Shown: positions 1 to 8,996, numbered from the stretch's first letter. The stretch: DNA of 64,000 nt from an uncultured Siphonobacter sp. (GCA_913775095.1 CAJYIW010000026.1:1-64000), one strand, 5' to 3'. A program made the numbers and translations. The notes: a model not told the origin generated them from the letters alone.

Positions 1-119
1 TTCATCTTCTCGACTTTGCGGGCGTCGATGTCCACGCATACCACCTGATTTCCTGTTTCGGCAAAGCACGTTCCCGTGACTAATCCAACGTATCCGGTGC
101 CTACTACGGCTAATTTCAT
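1..119 (-). CDS. UDP-glucose 6-dehydrogenase, N-terminal part (partial)
   Basis: Only the first 39 codons are inside the window; the gene runs off the left edge on the minus strand from an ATG at 117-119. The visible peptide begins [20 protein letters not shown], which contains the Rossmann NAD-binding motif GxGYVG typical of UDP-glucose/GDP-mannose dehydrogenases, followed by the usual acidic end of beta-2 (VVCVDID). The family oxidises a nucleotide sugar to the uronate in the cytoplasm for surface polysaccharide. It lies upstream-to-downstream with the mannose-1-phosphate guanylyltransferase gene on the same strand, which fits a polysaccharide precursor cluster. Exact substrate (UDP-Glc versus GDP-Man) cannot be decided from the fragment. 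Confidence 0.85.
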   Translation of the reverse strand, partial: MKLAVVGTGYVGLVTGTCFAETGNQVVCVDIDARKVEKM

Positions 120-172
120 ACTATTGAAAGGTTAAATGTATGGCGGGTAACTTTAGTTATATGGATGAAAAC

Positions 173-1249
173 TTAAACAAACTCTACTCCCCGAGTCGTA
201 GCCTCCGCGACAAACTCCTTCACTTTCTGCTCCTGATCTTTAGGGCAGATGAGCAGTACATTGTCAAATTCGGCGACGATGAAGTCGTGCAGGCCTTCCA
301 CGACAACCAGACGTTCTTTCGGAGTTTTGATGATGGAACCCGTGGTATTATGCGTGACGATGTGGCCATCGGTCACGTTGCCTTGGTAATCTTTCTCACT
401 GACTTCGTAAAGCGACTTCCAGGTGCCGAGGTCCGACCAGCCGATGTCGCTGAGCACCACGTGTACGTTCAGGGCTTTTTCCATCACGCCGTTGTCAATG
501 GAAATGCTCTGGCAGAGGGGGTAAACGCTGAGGAGTTCTTCGGCTTCCGCTTCGCTGTAGTAATGCGATTCCAGCTTTTCGAACACGTCGTGTAAGGCGG
601 GCAGGTAGGAGGCAAAGGCTTTGCGGATGGAACGGGCGTTCCAGACGAAAATGCCCGCATTCCAGACGTAGTCGCCACTTTCGAGGAACGATTGGGCTAC
701 CTCCAGCTGAGGTTTTTCGGTAAAGGTCTTCACCCGTTTGACCTCCCCTTCGTGGCGGTCATCGAACTGAATGTAGCCGTAACCAGTGTCGGGGCGGGTG
801 GGGGTGATGCCCAGGGTGACGAGTAAGTCCGACTGATCCGTTGCCTCCAGGGCAATGCGAATCCGGTTTCTGAATTCCTCTTCCTTGAGAATCAGGTGAT
901 CCGCGGGCGTAACCACGATATTGGCTTCGGGATCGCGGGCGGCAATTTTATAGCAGGCGTACCCAATGCAGGGAGCCGTGTTGCGGCGGGAGGGTTCCAG
1001 CAGAATCTGGTGATCCGAAAGCTCGGGCAGCTGCTCCTTGGTGAGTCCGTAATATTCCTGGGAAGTAACCACGTACACGTTTTCGGCGGGGCAAAGTTCG
1101 GCAAGCCGGTCGAAGGTCATTTGCAGCATGGTACGACCTATGCCCAGTACGTCGTGAAACTGCTTGGGATAACTTTGGCGGGAAAAGGGCCAGAACCGGG
1201 TTCCGACACCCCCGGCCATGATAACTACATAGGTATGAGATGAGCTCAT
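173..1249 (-). CDS. Mannose-1-phosphate guanylyltransferase
   Basis: Cytoplasmic nucleotidyltransferase expected to make GDP-mannose from mannose-1-phosphate and GTP. The N-terminus has the signature MAGGVGTRFWPFSR with the downstream SYPKQF lysine motif, and further on TPADHLI and the metal-binding region typical of the family; the protein is about 358 residues, the usual length for the short guanylyltransferase form without an isomerase domain. ATG at 1249 is preferred; the frame extends two codons further to a TTG at 1255. It precedes the UDP-glucose dehydrogenase-like gene on the same strand with a 53-base gap. This is normal chromosomal content and marks the left flank of the accessory block. 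Confidence 0.93.
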   Translation of the reverse strand: MSSSHTYVVIMAGGVGTRFWPFSRQSYPKQFHDVLGIGRTMLQMTFDRLAELCPAENVYVVTSQEYYGLTKEQLPELSDHQILLEPSRRNTAPCIGYACYKIAARDPEANIVVTPADHLILKEEEFRNRIRIALEATDQSDLLVTLGITPTRPDTGYGYIQFDDRHEGEVKRVKTFTEKPQLEVAQSFLESGDYVWNAGIFVWNARSIRKAFASYLPALHDVFEKLESHYYSEAEAEELLSVYPLCQSISIDNGVMEKALNVHVVLSDIGWSDLGTWKSLYEVSEKDYQGNVTDGHIVTHNTTGSIIKTPKERLVVVEGLHDFIVAEFDNVLLICPKDQEQKVKEFVAEATTRGVEFV

Positions 1250-1912
1250 ATTCAAATGGGCGGATGCATTAACAGGAAGTACAAATGAGGACCATTTGCC
1301 TGGCTGTAGTTGGAAAATGAAAAAGTTTAAGAGCCTGAACGGCCAGTGGTGGGGTAATGAACGCTAGAAAAGAGGATCCGTACCTAAGAAAGGACGACGA
1401 CGAACCCGATTGCTAGTCAAAAGAAAAGAATTCATAAACATTGGCGGTTTAAATCATTGGCGGAATGCAAAGGGCGAGTTTGCATACAACAAAAATAGGA
1501 TTTATCTGGGAATAAAAAAGTTATGAATGACCTTTTTCTGTTATTAAATTGTAAAGATCCCCTATAATAGCTTTTAATGTAGACAAAAGGTTGGTGATGA
1601 TATAAATTTGAACTTATAAGTCTTATCTACGTAAAAATATAGGAATTAGACTCCTCTTAAGAAATTATAATGTTATTGATATATGATTTATGATAAAAAA
1701 AGTGAGTAGTCTTAAATTGTATAATTCTTATATTTATTTTATTGAATCTGTTACTTGAATGACACAATAATGTTACACACATGCAGGAAAACAGTAAATT
1801 CAGACAGAATAAATGGAGTTAGATTTCTCAAATTAGGTTAGAGAAAATATCTATTATAGAGATACGTGAAATTACAACCTTATATAAATACTATAAATTA
1901 AGGGAGATACAG
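1250..1912. other. AT-rich intergenic stretch without a recognised gene
   Basis: About 660 bases between the guanylyltransferase and the XRE gene. Base composition shifts clearly to AT-rich from about 1480, unlike the GC-balanced core genes to the left. I see no convincing coding frame or hairpin. The composition break suggests the left edge of the accessory block lies near here, but I found no matching direct repeat at the right edge. Confidence 0.5.
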
Positions 1913-2176
1913 TTAAAGGGGATTTTCAGGTAAAAAATCTTTTGGAGAACATTCAAGGAGCTTAGCAAGTTGGTTTAACGCTTCTAAATTATATTTCGCT
2001 ATAAACTTTGTGCTTTCAATTTGTCCAATATATCCTTCAGATACTTTCAGAAAATCGGCAATTTGTTCCTGAGTGATTTTTTTAGACTTACGAATTTCTC
2101 TCACCTTATCGATTACATATTGATCGATAGGTGTTAAAATAGACCCCTCGCTATTGTTGCCTTTTCGAATTTCCAT
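1913..2176 (-). CDS. Small XRE-family HTH transcriptional regulator
   Basis: Small DNA-binding protein of about 88 residues. A helix-turn-helix of the Cro/C1 (HTH_3) type spans most of the protein: the core reads KKITQEQIADFLKVSEGYIG, followed by QIE and a LNQLAKLLECSPKDF tail that is typical for the family. ATG at 2176 is chosen; the frame can start five codons earlier from TTG. The gene is AT-rich and faces away from the TlpA operon. Single-domain XRE proteins of this kind often control mobile elements or act as antitoxin-like repressors, but no partner toxin gene lies beside it, so its target is unknown. The upstream region holds an AT-only alternating run at about 2218-2228 that could be promoter DNA. 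Confidence 0.85.
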   Translation of the reverse strand: MEIRKGNNSEGSILTPIDQYVIDKVREIRKSKKITQEQIADFLKVSEGYIGQIESTKFIAKYNLEALNQLAKLLECSPKDFLPENPL

Positions 2177-2305
2177 CTGGCCTGCAAGCAAGGCTATAAA
2201 AATGTTTTGTATTCTTATATATATATAAGAAAAATAGCTATATTCGCACAGCTGTAGTATTATTGCGTTTCTTCAAAAGATATTTGAAGCATTCGCTTAG
2301 AGTCT

Positions 2306-2479
2306 CGCATTAGAAAACTGGTAATTTTCATTAGGAACGAGACAATAAGTAGAATAGCTCACGACCCGGGCGTGGGCTCCATGACTTATTTGTTCCTAAA
2401 AGGTATACCAGTGCCTCTAATGCGATAAGTCGAGTTCCACGCCCTCCCTTTTACCTTTCTCTCTGGCGACTTGACTTAT
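2306..2479. repeat. Nested palindrome block (two adjacent inverted-repeat structures)
   Basis: Outer arms CGCATTAGA (2306-2314) and TCTAATGCG (2416-2424) enclose further nested arms: TTAGGAAC (2331-2338) with GTTCCTAA (2392-2399), AATAAGT (2344-2350) with ACTTATT (2384-2390), and CACG (2360-2363) with CGTG (2371-2374) around CCCGGG. Directly abutting it, ATAAGTCGAG (2425-2434) is an inverted copy, with one mismatch, of CTTGACTTAT (2470-2479). No reading frame explains this. It could be a recombination or transfer site, a miniature element, or a structured RNA leader. Confidence 0.75.
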
Positions 2480-2579
2480 TACGACTCATTTATCGGTTTC
2501 GTTCACCGCTGGCTAGTTAGCTGGTTTAAACAAGTACCGTTATGACGTCTTCTATTTCCCTCGTCATTTGCCCGCCCGA

Positions 2580-2639
2580 CTGAAGCGTAGGCTTCAGGTT
2601 CTACTAGGATAAAACGAATCCTTAGCCCTTAAGCTAAGG
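2580..2639. promoter_or_regulatory. Two small hairpins in the tlpA-like gene leader
   Basis: CTGAAGC/GCTTCAG (2580-2586 and 2591-2597, loop of 4) and CCTTAGC/GCTAAGG (2620-2626 and 2633-2639, loop of 6) are perfect 7-bp stems ending 40 bases before the ATG at 2680. They may be leader structures or remnants; function is not shown. Confidence 0.45.
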
Positions 2640-2679
2640 CTAGAATTCTATTGCTTTTTTCATTCAACTCTATTATGCA

Positions 2680-4023
2680 ATGACCCCACGTTTTTGCAGA
2701 GCGGCACTGCCATGGCTTTCTATAGCCCTAGTGCTCTTCAATACACTGCTCGTTCTACTCGTTATGGGCTTTTTCGTTTCTGCAGCGTACGGCCAAAAGC
2801 CCGAGCGGGCCTATCAAATTGGCGATACACTGCCGTTTTCTGCTCGAACCTACATAGCTTCTCAGGTTCCCTCTAGCCAGGGAAAGCTCGTTGTGCTGGA
2901 TTTCTGGGCTAGCTGGTGCAGTCCCTGCGTAGCCATGATTCCCAAGATGCAAGCCCTTCAAAAAGAATTCGCTTCCGAGCTAGTCATCATTCCCGTTACT
3001 TATCAATCCAAGGCTGAAGTCGAAACCTTCCAAAACCGCCTAAAACGGCAAAAAGGTTACTCAATAGAGCTTGCCCAGCTCGTAGCCGATAGTGTGCTGC
3101 ACGCCTTGTTCCCGCATACGAGTCTGCCGCATTACGTTTGGATTAGCCCCGAAGGCAGGGTGCTGGCCATCACCGATCAAAAGCAGGTTAACGCTTTAAG
3201 CCTTCAAACGCTTTTAAAGCAGCCTTCGCTTGCCTTGAAAGAAAAGCGGGACGCGCCTAGAGTAGCCTACCGAAAAGACAAACCGCTCGTTTTTGAAGGC
3301 AACGGGGCTCAGCCCTCCCAGCTTTTTTACCACTCACTGGCTACGGGCTTTGTTTCGGGCCTATCGGCAGGGGTTAGCTTTCTTTCGGGCGACAGCACAA
3401 AGGGCCCGCGCGTAAGCTTTCGCAACGTATCCTTAAAAAAGCTCTACGAGTGGGCGTACGGCCAGCGGCGGGATTTCTTTCATAGGGATCGTATAGAGGT
3501 AACCGTTCGGGATTCCACACCCTTGCTTTTTCAGATTGATGACTATAAAACCTGGATGAAAGCGCATACTTACTGCTACGAGCTGCAAATGCCGAAAGGA
3601 GCCAGTGAAGCGGATTTGTTTGCCGCCATGCGCCAGGATGTAGCCCGGCTATTTCCTTCCTACCAAGTCCGGCTGCAAACCCGGATGAGACGTTGCTACG
3701 CGCTAAGCCGGCTGAGTGAGAAGCAGCCCTATCAAAGTAAGGGCGGGCCATCGAACATAGCCTTTGATTGCTTTGAGGGGCAAGGCGCACAGCTTAAAAA
3801 CGAAAGCCTAAGTAAGCTGATTGCTAATTTAAGTGGCTTCTACCAGCAAAACAGCCGCCTGCCTTTTTGTGACGCTACGGCCTATCAGGGCAGGGTTGAT
3901 TTACAACTCCGCTGCTCGCTTAGCAGTGTAACGGATCTCAACCGGGCCCTGGCTGTTTACGATCTGGCTTTCCTAGAGAAAGAAGTGCCCGTTTCCGTTT
4001 TGGTCATTCAAGACCAGAACTAA
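2680..4023 (+). CDS. TlpA-like thioredoxin-fold protein with C-terminal DUF3738-like domain
   Basis: Predicted exported or membrane-anchored thiol-redox protein. Residues about 10-35 form a hydrophobic signal/anchor; a thioredoxin fold follows with LVVLDFWASWCSPC (CxxC at residues 80 and 83), the TlpA/ResA pattern. The C-terminal 250 residues are not thioredoxin: they carry a pattern (SLSKLIANLSGF, then a VD-L-L region, then ending VSVLVIQD) that resembles the soil-associated TIGR03435/DUF3738 family; this second assignment is from memory and less certain. It is the first gene of a plus-strand operon; SusC starts 24 bases after its stop. Known family members reduce or isomerise disulfides in the periplasm. 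The operon context suggests it services the SusC/SusD transporter substrate. Confidence 0.82.
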   Translation: MTPRFCRAALPWLSIALVLFNTLLVLLVMGFFVSAAYGQKPERAYQIGDTLPFSARTYIASQVPSSQGKLVVLDFWASWCSPCVAMIPKMQALQKEFASELVIIPVTYQSKAEVETFQNRLKRQKGYSIELAQLVADSVLHALFPHTSLPHYVWISPEGRVLAITDQKQVNALSLQTLLKQPSLALKEKRDAPRVAYRKDKPLVFEGNGAQPSQLFYHSLATGFVSGLSAGVSFLSGDSTKGPRVSFRNVSLKKLYEWAYGQRRDFFHRDRIEVTVRDSTPLLFQIDDYKTWMKAHTYCYELQMPKGASEADLFAAMRQDVARLFPSYQVRLQTRMRRCYALSRLSEKQPYQSKGGPSNIAFDCFEGQGAQLKNESLSKLIANLSGFYQQNSRLPFCDATAYQGRVDLQLRCSLSSVTDLNRALAVYDLAFLEKEVPVSVLVIQDQN

Positions 4024-4047
4024 GCTTCACCCTAACCAAAACCATTC

Positions 4048-7000
4048 ATGAATCTACGAGGTCTGTATTTCGTGCTACTGCTGCTAGCGGCTCCCTATGC
4101 GTTATGGAGTCAGCAGCTTTTGCGGGGGCAGGTGCTTTCCGCGACAACCCGGCAGCCCCTTTCCGGGGTGACCATTCGTCTGGATAATCAGGGCACGGTC
4201 AGTGATTCGCTGGGATACTTTCGTATGTTGACTTCTCAGCCGAATCCCCGCATCACCCTCTCGCACGTGGGCTATCAAAGCCAGCAAGTTACGCTTGTCG
4301 AAGGGCTTCAAATTTACTTAGCTGAAGATGCCCAGCAATTAAACGAAGTCCTGGTGTCGACCGGCTACGAGCAGCTGCCGAAAGAGCGGCTGACGGGATC
4401 CTTTGTTAGCATCAATAAGGAGCTTTTCAACCGCCGGGTAAGTACGAATCTCTTGGACCGGCTTGAGGATGTGACCTCAGGGCTGGTCTTTAACCGCAGT
4501 CCGGGTTCCGGCGGGCGGCCTCTGACCATTCGGGGGCAGAGTACGATCTTTTCAAATGCCAACCCCCTGGTGGTGGTTGATAACTTCCCCTACGAAAACG
4601 ATCTTTCCACGATTAATCCCAATGACGTCGAAAGCGTAACGGTACTCAAGGATGCGGCAGCTGCTTCCATTTGGGGGGCTAGGGCGGCAAACGGCGTCAT
4701 TGTCGTGACTACCAAAAAAGGACAGTTCAACCGACCCTTGCGCGTGTCTTTGAATGCCAACACCACGGTTTCGCAGCGTCCGGATCTTTTTTACCAGCCC
4801 ACGATTTCTACGGCGGACTACATCGGCTTTGAAAAATTTCTTTTTTCCAAGGGGTTTTACGCTTCGGCGGAAGCCTCGGCCAATCACTTGCCTTTAACGC
4901 CCGTCGTGGAACTGCTCATCAAGCAGCGGGAGGGGCTCTTGTCTTCCCAGGCTTTAGAAGCGGAGCTTTCCCGGTTGTCTTCTCGCGACGTGAGACGTGA
5001 AATCGAGCGCTATTATTTGCAGCCGGCTTTTAATCAGCAGTACGCGCTTTCACTCGAGGGGGGCACGGCCCAGTCGCATCATTTTGCCTCGATTGGCTAC
5101 GATCGCAACCGTTCTGAGTTAATGGGCAATAATCTAGAGCGCCTGACGCTTTCGCTTCGCAATACCTATCGCCTGAAAAAGCTCGAACTTTCCTCGACGC
5201 TCACCTTAGCCAAGGGCCTAAGCCGCAACAATCACCCCGATTTACCCAAGCATTACAACGCCCAGGGCCTGCCCGAAACGCTGTATCCCTACGCGCAGCT
5301 CCAAGCAGATGATGGAGAAAACCTAGCCGTGACGGGAAAATACCGCGACAGTTACGGCCTCGAGCGGCAAAAGCAGGGCTTTCTGGATTTTTCTTACCGA
5401 CCCCTGGAGGAGCTATCGCTCATGAATCGAAAGACGCAGAGTCTGGATTACCGCTTAGTGGGGCAAGTCAGCTATCCCCTTATCAAGGGCCTTAAAGCCG
5501 AAGTGCTCTATCAATACGCGGGCAGTAACCGCCTGTCTTCCCAACTGCAAAGCCAGCAGAGCTATTACGTGCGTGATCTGATTAATCAGTATACCCAGCT
5601 TAGCGCCGATGGATCCCTGAGCCGGCCCCTTCCCCTGGGCGCAATTCTGGATGAAAACCAAAGCCGCGGCTATGCCCAGGCCGGACGTTTTCAACTCACG
5701 CTCGACCGTTCCTTTCAAAAGCATCAGGTAGCGGCCCTAGCCGGTGTGGAAGTCAGGGAAGATGCCCTGCAAACCAGGCAGGACCGGCGCTACGGCTACG
5801 ATGAAGAGTATATGCTTAGCCAGCCCGTTGATTATGTGACCCGGTTCACTTCCGTGATTAATCCCTATTTAAACCAACCGATCCCGAATCAACAAAAGCA
5901 AACGCAGACCCTGGATCGTTACCGGTCGTATTACGCGAATGCTTCCTACAGCTATCAGCACCGCTACAGCGCCTCCCTAAGCGCGCGCCTGGATCAGAGT
6001 AATCTCTTCGGGGTGCGTACGAATCAGCGCAGCGTGCCCCTTTACTCACTTGGGGCGGCCTGGACGCTGAGTCAGGAGCCTTTCTTTAAAAGTAGCGTAC
6101 TTTCCTATGCCAAGCTGCGCGGCACCTTTGGCTACAATGGCAACATCAACAAAAGCGTTTCGGCGCTGGTAACAGCCGTCTATCGCAGTCCTTCGGGGCG
6201 CAACCCCCTGTTGAACGCGGAAATTGAAAACCCCGCCAATCCCGATTTACGCTGGGAGCGGGTAGGGGTGTGGAATGTGGGTCTGGATTTTGAACTCTTC
6301 AGGGGCCGGCTGTCGGGAAGTTTGGAGTATTACCGCAAAAACAGTCAGGATTTGATTGCCGAGATGCCTTACCCTTCCTCTTCGGGCGTGAGCAGTTTTA
6401 AGGGCAACCTGGCTTCCATGCAAAACCGGGGCCTTGATCTGCAGCTCAGTTCAGTGAATGTGGAGGGAAAACTAAGCTGGAAAACCGCGTTTCTCTTTAG
6501 CTACGTTAAAAGCTGGGTAAGTGCCTATCAGGCTAGGCCCAGCTCGGTTTCTTCCTATCCTTTGTATGCCGAAGGAGTGATGACCTTGCCGCTGCTGGGT
6601 AAGCCCCTCTACAGCGTCTACAGCTATCCTAGCGCGGGCCTGGATCCCCAAACGGGGGCCATGCAGGGCTTTTTAAACGGAGAAATTAGTCAGGATTACG
6701 CGGCTATTTTCTCTGCCATCACCCTCGATCAGCTGCGCTATCACGGCCCGGCTCAGCCCCGCGTCTTTGGCGCCCTTCGCAACAGCTTTAGCTGGGGCCG
6801 CTGGAGTGCTTCGGCCAACCTAAGCTACCGCCTGGGCTATTTCTTCCGGCGTCCCTCCATTCTGTATTCCTCGCTTTTGCAGGGCAAAGGCGGTCACGCC
6901 GATTACTACAAACGCTGGCAAAAACCCGGCGATGAGGCCTTTACCCAGGTGCCGGCGTTACCTGAGTACGGTAAGCAGAGCTACGATGCCTTATATACCC

Positions 7001-7227
7001 AGGGAGAAACGCTGGTGGAAAAAGGCGATCACCTGCGCTGGCAGGATGTTACGCTGAGTTACCGCTGGCCGCGCCTGGCGGGTGTATCGGCGCTGGAATG
7101 CTACGCCTACGTAAACAATTTGGGCGTGCTTTGGAAGGCCAGCCGCCAGGATCTTGATCCTGATTACGCGGCTGCTACTTACCCGCCTACGCGCACGCTG
7201 GCCTTAGGCATTAAAGCTAACTTTTAA
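4048..7227 (+). CDS. SusC/RagA-family TonB-dependent outer-membrane transporter
   Basis: 1059 residues. Signal peptide at the N-terminus ends near LWSQQ; a carboxypeptidase-regulatory-like beta domain follows (LRGQVLSATTRQPLSGVTI), then a TonB plug with the SusC signatures RGQSTIFSNANPLVVVDN and SVTVLKDAAAASIWGARAANG followed by VIVVTTKKG, then a beta-barrel to a C-terminal aromatic strand ending KANF. It imports ligands across the outer membrane with energy from TonB. The SusD partner starts 16 bases downstream and the TlpA-like gene lies upstream, so the three form an operon. No glycan enzymes are nearby, so the ligand is unlikely to be assigned as a polysaccharide; a peptide or other small molecule is possible. 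Confidence 0.95.
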   Translation: MNLRGLYFVLLLLAAPYALWSQQLLRGQVLSATTRQPLSGVTIRLDNQGTVSDSLGYFRMLTSQPNPRITLSHVGYQSQQVTLVEGLQIYLAEDAQQLNEVLVSTGYEQLPKERLTGSFVSINKELFNRRVSTNLLDRLEDVTSGLVFNRSPGSGGRPLTIRGQSTIFSNANPLVVVDNFPYENDLSTINPNDVESVTVLKDAAAASIWGARAANGVIVVTTKKGQFNRPLRVSLNANTTVSQRPDLFYQPTISTADYIGFEKFLFSKGFYASAEASANHLPLTPVVELLIKQREGLLSSQALEAELSRLSSRDVRREIERYYLQPAFNQQYALSLEGGTAQSHHFASIGYDRNRSELMGNNLERLTLSLRNTYRLKKLELSSTLTLAKGLSRNNHPDLPKHYNAQGLPETLYPYAQLQADDGENLAVTGKYRDSYGLERQKQGFLDFSYRPLEELSLMNRKTQSLDYRLVGQVSYPLIKGLKAEVLYQYAGSNRLSSQLQSQQSYYVRDLINQYTQLSADGSLSRPLPLGAILDENQSRGYAQAGRFQLTLDRSFQKHQVAALAGVEVREDALQTRQDRRYGYDEEYMLSQPVDYVTRFTSVINPYLNQPIPNQQKQTQTLDRYRSYYANASYSYQHRYSASLSARLDQSNLFGVRTNQRSVPLYSLGAAWTLSQEPFFKSSVLSYAKLRGTFGYNGNINKSVSALVTAVYRSPSGRNPLLNAEIENPANPDLRWERVGVWNVGLDFELFRGRLSGSLEYYRKNSQDLIAEMPYPSSSGVSSFKGNLASMQNRGLDLQLSSVNVEGKLSWKTAFLFSYVKSWVSAYQARPSSVSSYPLYAEGVMTLPLLGKPLYSVYSYPSAGLDPQTGAMQGFLNGEISQDYAAIFSAITLDQLRYHGPAQPRVFGALRNSFSWGRWSASANLSYRLGYFFRRPSILYSSLLQGKGGHADYYKRWQKPGDEAFTQVPALPEYGKQSYDALYTQGETLVEKGDHLRWQDVTLSYRWPRLAGVSALECYAYVNNLGVLWKASRQDLDPDYAAATYPPTRTLALGIKANF

Positions 7228-7243
7228 AAAAGGAACGACCTTT

Positions 7244-8593
7244 ATGAAACCCATACAAAAAATAGGGCTTTTGCTGCTGGGGCTGCTAGCGGCTTGCCAG
7301 AAGGATTTTTTAGACGAGCGGGCTGATCGGTCCCTAATGGTTCCTTCCAGTAAAGAAGATTTTCAGGCCCTGCTGGATCATTACGTAGACGTTATGAACT
7401 GGGCAACTACGGGCTTTTCCGTAGAAACGGATGAAGTCAGCATTGCCGATGGCGGCATTCCTTCTTCGGCCATGCTTTATTTTCATTTTTACACCTGGCA
7501 AGACCGTCAGTATTTACCTACGCAAGTGCCGGCCAACTGGCAGTTTGCCTACCGACAGATTTACTACGCTAATGTGGTACTGGAGGGAATCGAAAAAATC
7601 AAGAACGATCCTGCCGCTGGAGCGCTTCGGGGCTCGGCGCTCTTTTTTAGAGCCTGGGCGCATGTTAACCTGCTCCAGCTCTATGCCCCGCCCTATCAGG
7701 GCGCTAAAGCAACCCAGCTGTTAGGCGTTCCCCTGCGCCTGACCACTAACATCAATGAAAAAGCCACCCGGCCTTCGCTTGAAACGTGTTACCAACAGGT
7801 ATTAGGAGATCTTCTAGAGGCCGCTGAGCTACTGCCCGAGCGTTCTAGTCTCATCAACCGGCCCAGTCAGGCAGCGGCGTGGGCCCTGCTGGCCAGAATT
7901 CATTTGATTCGGCAAAACTATCAGGCCGCTCTTGAGGCTTCCACTCGGGCGCTGAATCTACAAAGTGATTTGTTGGATTTTAAAACGGTAGATGCCAGTA
8001 AAAGCCAGCCCTTTGATGATCCGATCGTAAGCCCTCATCCCGAAATTATTTTTTATGCCTGTAACATGATTAGTTCGGTATCCACGAATGCTTTGTACCG
8101 GGTCGATTCCACGCTCTTTGATGCTTACGGGGCGGGCGATCTTCGGAAAGCCATCTTTTTTAATGCCAATCGGAATGTGAAAGCTTCATACCTGGGAAGA
8201 GCGACCCGGCTTTTTGGCGGGCTGGCAACCGATGAACTGTATCTGATCCGGGCCGAGTGTGAAGCCCGGTTAGACCGCCCCACTGAAGCCCGAACGGACC
8301 TGCTTACGCTCCTAGAAAAGCGCTACCAAGCAGGCAAACTACCGGAGCTGTCGGCCTTGCAAGGGGAGGCCTTACTGGAGTACATCCTTTGGGAACGGCG
8401 CAAAGAGCTCTACTTGCGGGGGCTGCGCTGGCAGGATTTACGGCGATTGAACCTGGAGCCCCGCTACGCGGTGAGCCTGCATCGGCAGTTTGAAGGCAAA
8501 AGCTACGTATTGCCCGCCAATGATCCGCGCTATACGCTGCTATTACCCGATGATGAAGTAGCCGCTTACGGCCTAGCGCAGAATCCAAGATAA
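7244..8593 (+). CDS. RagB/SusD-family outer-membrane lipoprotein
   Basis: 449 residues, surface ligand-binding lid of the SusC channel. The N-terminus is a lipoprotein signal with lipobox LLAAC (acylated Cys near residue 18). The typical SusD helical repeats follow, with the conserved ALFFRAWAHVNLLQLYAPPY segment and C-terminal LIRAECEARL and ERRKELYLRGLRWQDLRRL blocks that close most SusD proteins. It is translationally close to SusC (16-base gap) and ends just before a bidirectional hairpin. It is shorter than many polysaccharide SusDs, which fits a small ligand. Gene family assignment is firm, ligand unknown. Confidence 0.94.
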   Translation: MKPIQKIGLLLLGLLAACQKDFLDERADRSLMVPSSKEDFQALLDHYVDVMNWATTGFSVETDEVSIADGGIPSSAMLYFHFYTWQDRQYLPTQVPANWQFAYRQIYYANVVLEGIEKIKNDPAAGALRGSALFFRAWAHVNLLQLYAPPYQGAKATQLLGVPLRLTTNINEKATRPSLETCYQQVLGDLLEAAELLPERSSLINRPSQAAAWALLARIHLIRQNYQAALEASTRALNLQSDLLDFKTVDASKSQPFDDPIVSPHPEIIFYACNMISSVSTNALYRVDSTLFDAYGAGDLRKAIFFNANRNVKASYLGRATRLFGGLATDELYLIRAECEARLDRPTEARTDLLTLLEKRYQAGKLPELSALQGEALLEYILWERRKELYLRGLRWQDLRRLNLEPRYAVSLHRQFEGKSYVLPANDPRYTLLLPDDEVAAYGLAQNPR

Positions 8594-8597
8594 AAAA

Positions 8598-8626
8598 ATT
8601 CCCGGCCTGCAGGGCGGGCCGGGAAT
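8598..8626. terminator. Bidirectional hairpin between converging operons
   Basis: ATTCCCGGCC and GGCCGGGAAT pair perfectly (10 bp) around an 9-base loop, right after the SusD stop and before the convergent DUF6520 gene. A run of A residues at 8592-8598 gives a T-run on the minus transcript, so it probably terminates both. Confidence 0.75.
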
Positions 8627-8661
8627 CACGCTAAATGATCGGGAACTCAATCTTGGAAAAC

Positions 8662-8913
8662 TTAGGGTACAAATTGACCGCTTTGCTCATCGCTGATGTT
8701 ACCCTGGCTATCCCGGTGAGCCGTGCAGACATTATCTAAGGCCTCACATTGATAGTTGGTAGTGGTCAACGGCTGCCAGTTAGGATTCTGCTTGGAGCCC
8801 GAATTATACACATTTTGCTCGGCTACGGGCTTGGTGAAGGCAAAAGCAGTGGTAGCCGTGAGCAAAAAAGCAAACAGACCTGCTTTGTGAAGTGATGATT
8901 TGAAAGAATTCAT
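8662..8913 (-). CDS. DUF6520-like small exported protein with two cysteines
   Basis: 83 residues. A signal peptide (residues 1-25, AGLFAFLLTATTAFA) is followed by a short mature part with exactly two cysteines, C56 and C63, in the pattern CEALDNVCTA. This matches my recollection of the DUF6520 family of Bacteroidota, small exported peptides of unknown role often next to MauE-like genes. ATG at 8911-8913. The upstream neighbour is the MauE-like gene on the same strand, but a strong hairpin (8997-9035) sits between them, so it may have its own promoter. A pair of cysteines in an exported peptide next to redox membrane proteins suggests a disulfide; this is inference. Confidence 0.75.
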   Translation of the reverse strand: MNSFKSSLHKAGLFAFLLTATTAFAFTKPVAEQNVYNSGSKQNPNWQPLTTTNYQCEALDNVCTAHRDSQGNISDEQSGQFVP

Positions 8914-8924
8914 AATACGACACG

Positions 8925-8956
8925 TTTAAAGATGAAAAGATTTAAAGATGAAAAAG
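8925..8956. repeat. Tandem 16-base duplication in the DUF6520 gene leader
   Basis: TTTAAAGATGAAAAGA (8925-8940) is followed directly by a near-identical copy (8941-8956, differing in the last bases). It lies 12 bases upstream of the DUF6520 ATG, so it is within its leader or promoter. Could be a regulator site pair or replication slippage. Confidence 0.7.
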
Positions 8957-8996
8957 AAACGATGGGGCTTGGGTTTTCAGACGGCCCTAGCGCCTG

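Noticed and set aside
1250-1500. Direct repeat target site shared with the right edge of the element
   Set aside because: Comparison by eye of the two edges gave no convincing match.
2218-2228. Alternating AT run as a simple-repeat element
   Set aside because: Only about 11 bases; ordinary promoter-type DNA.
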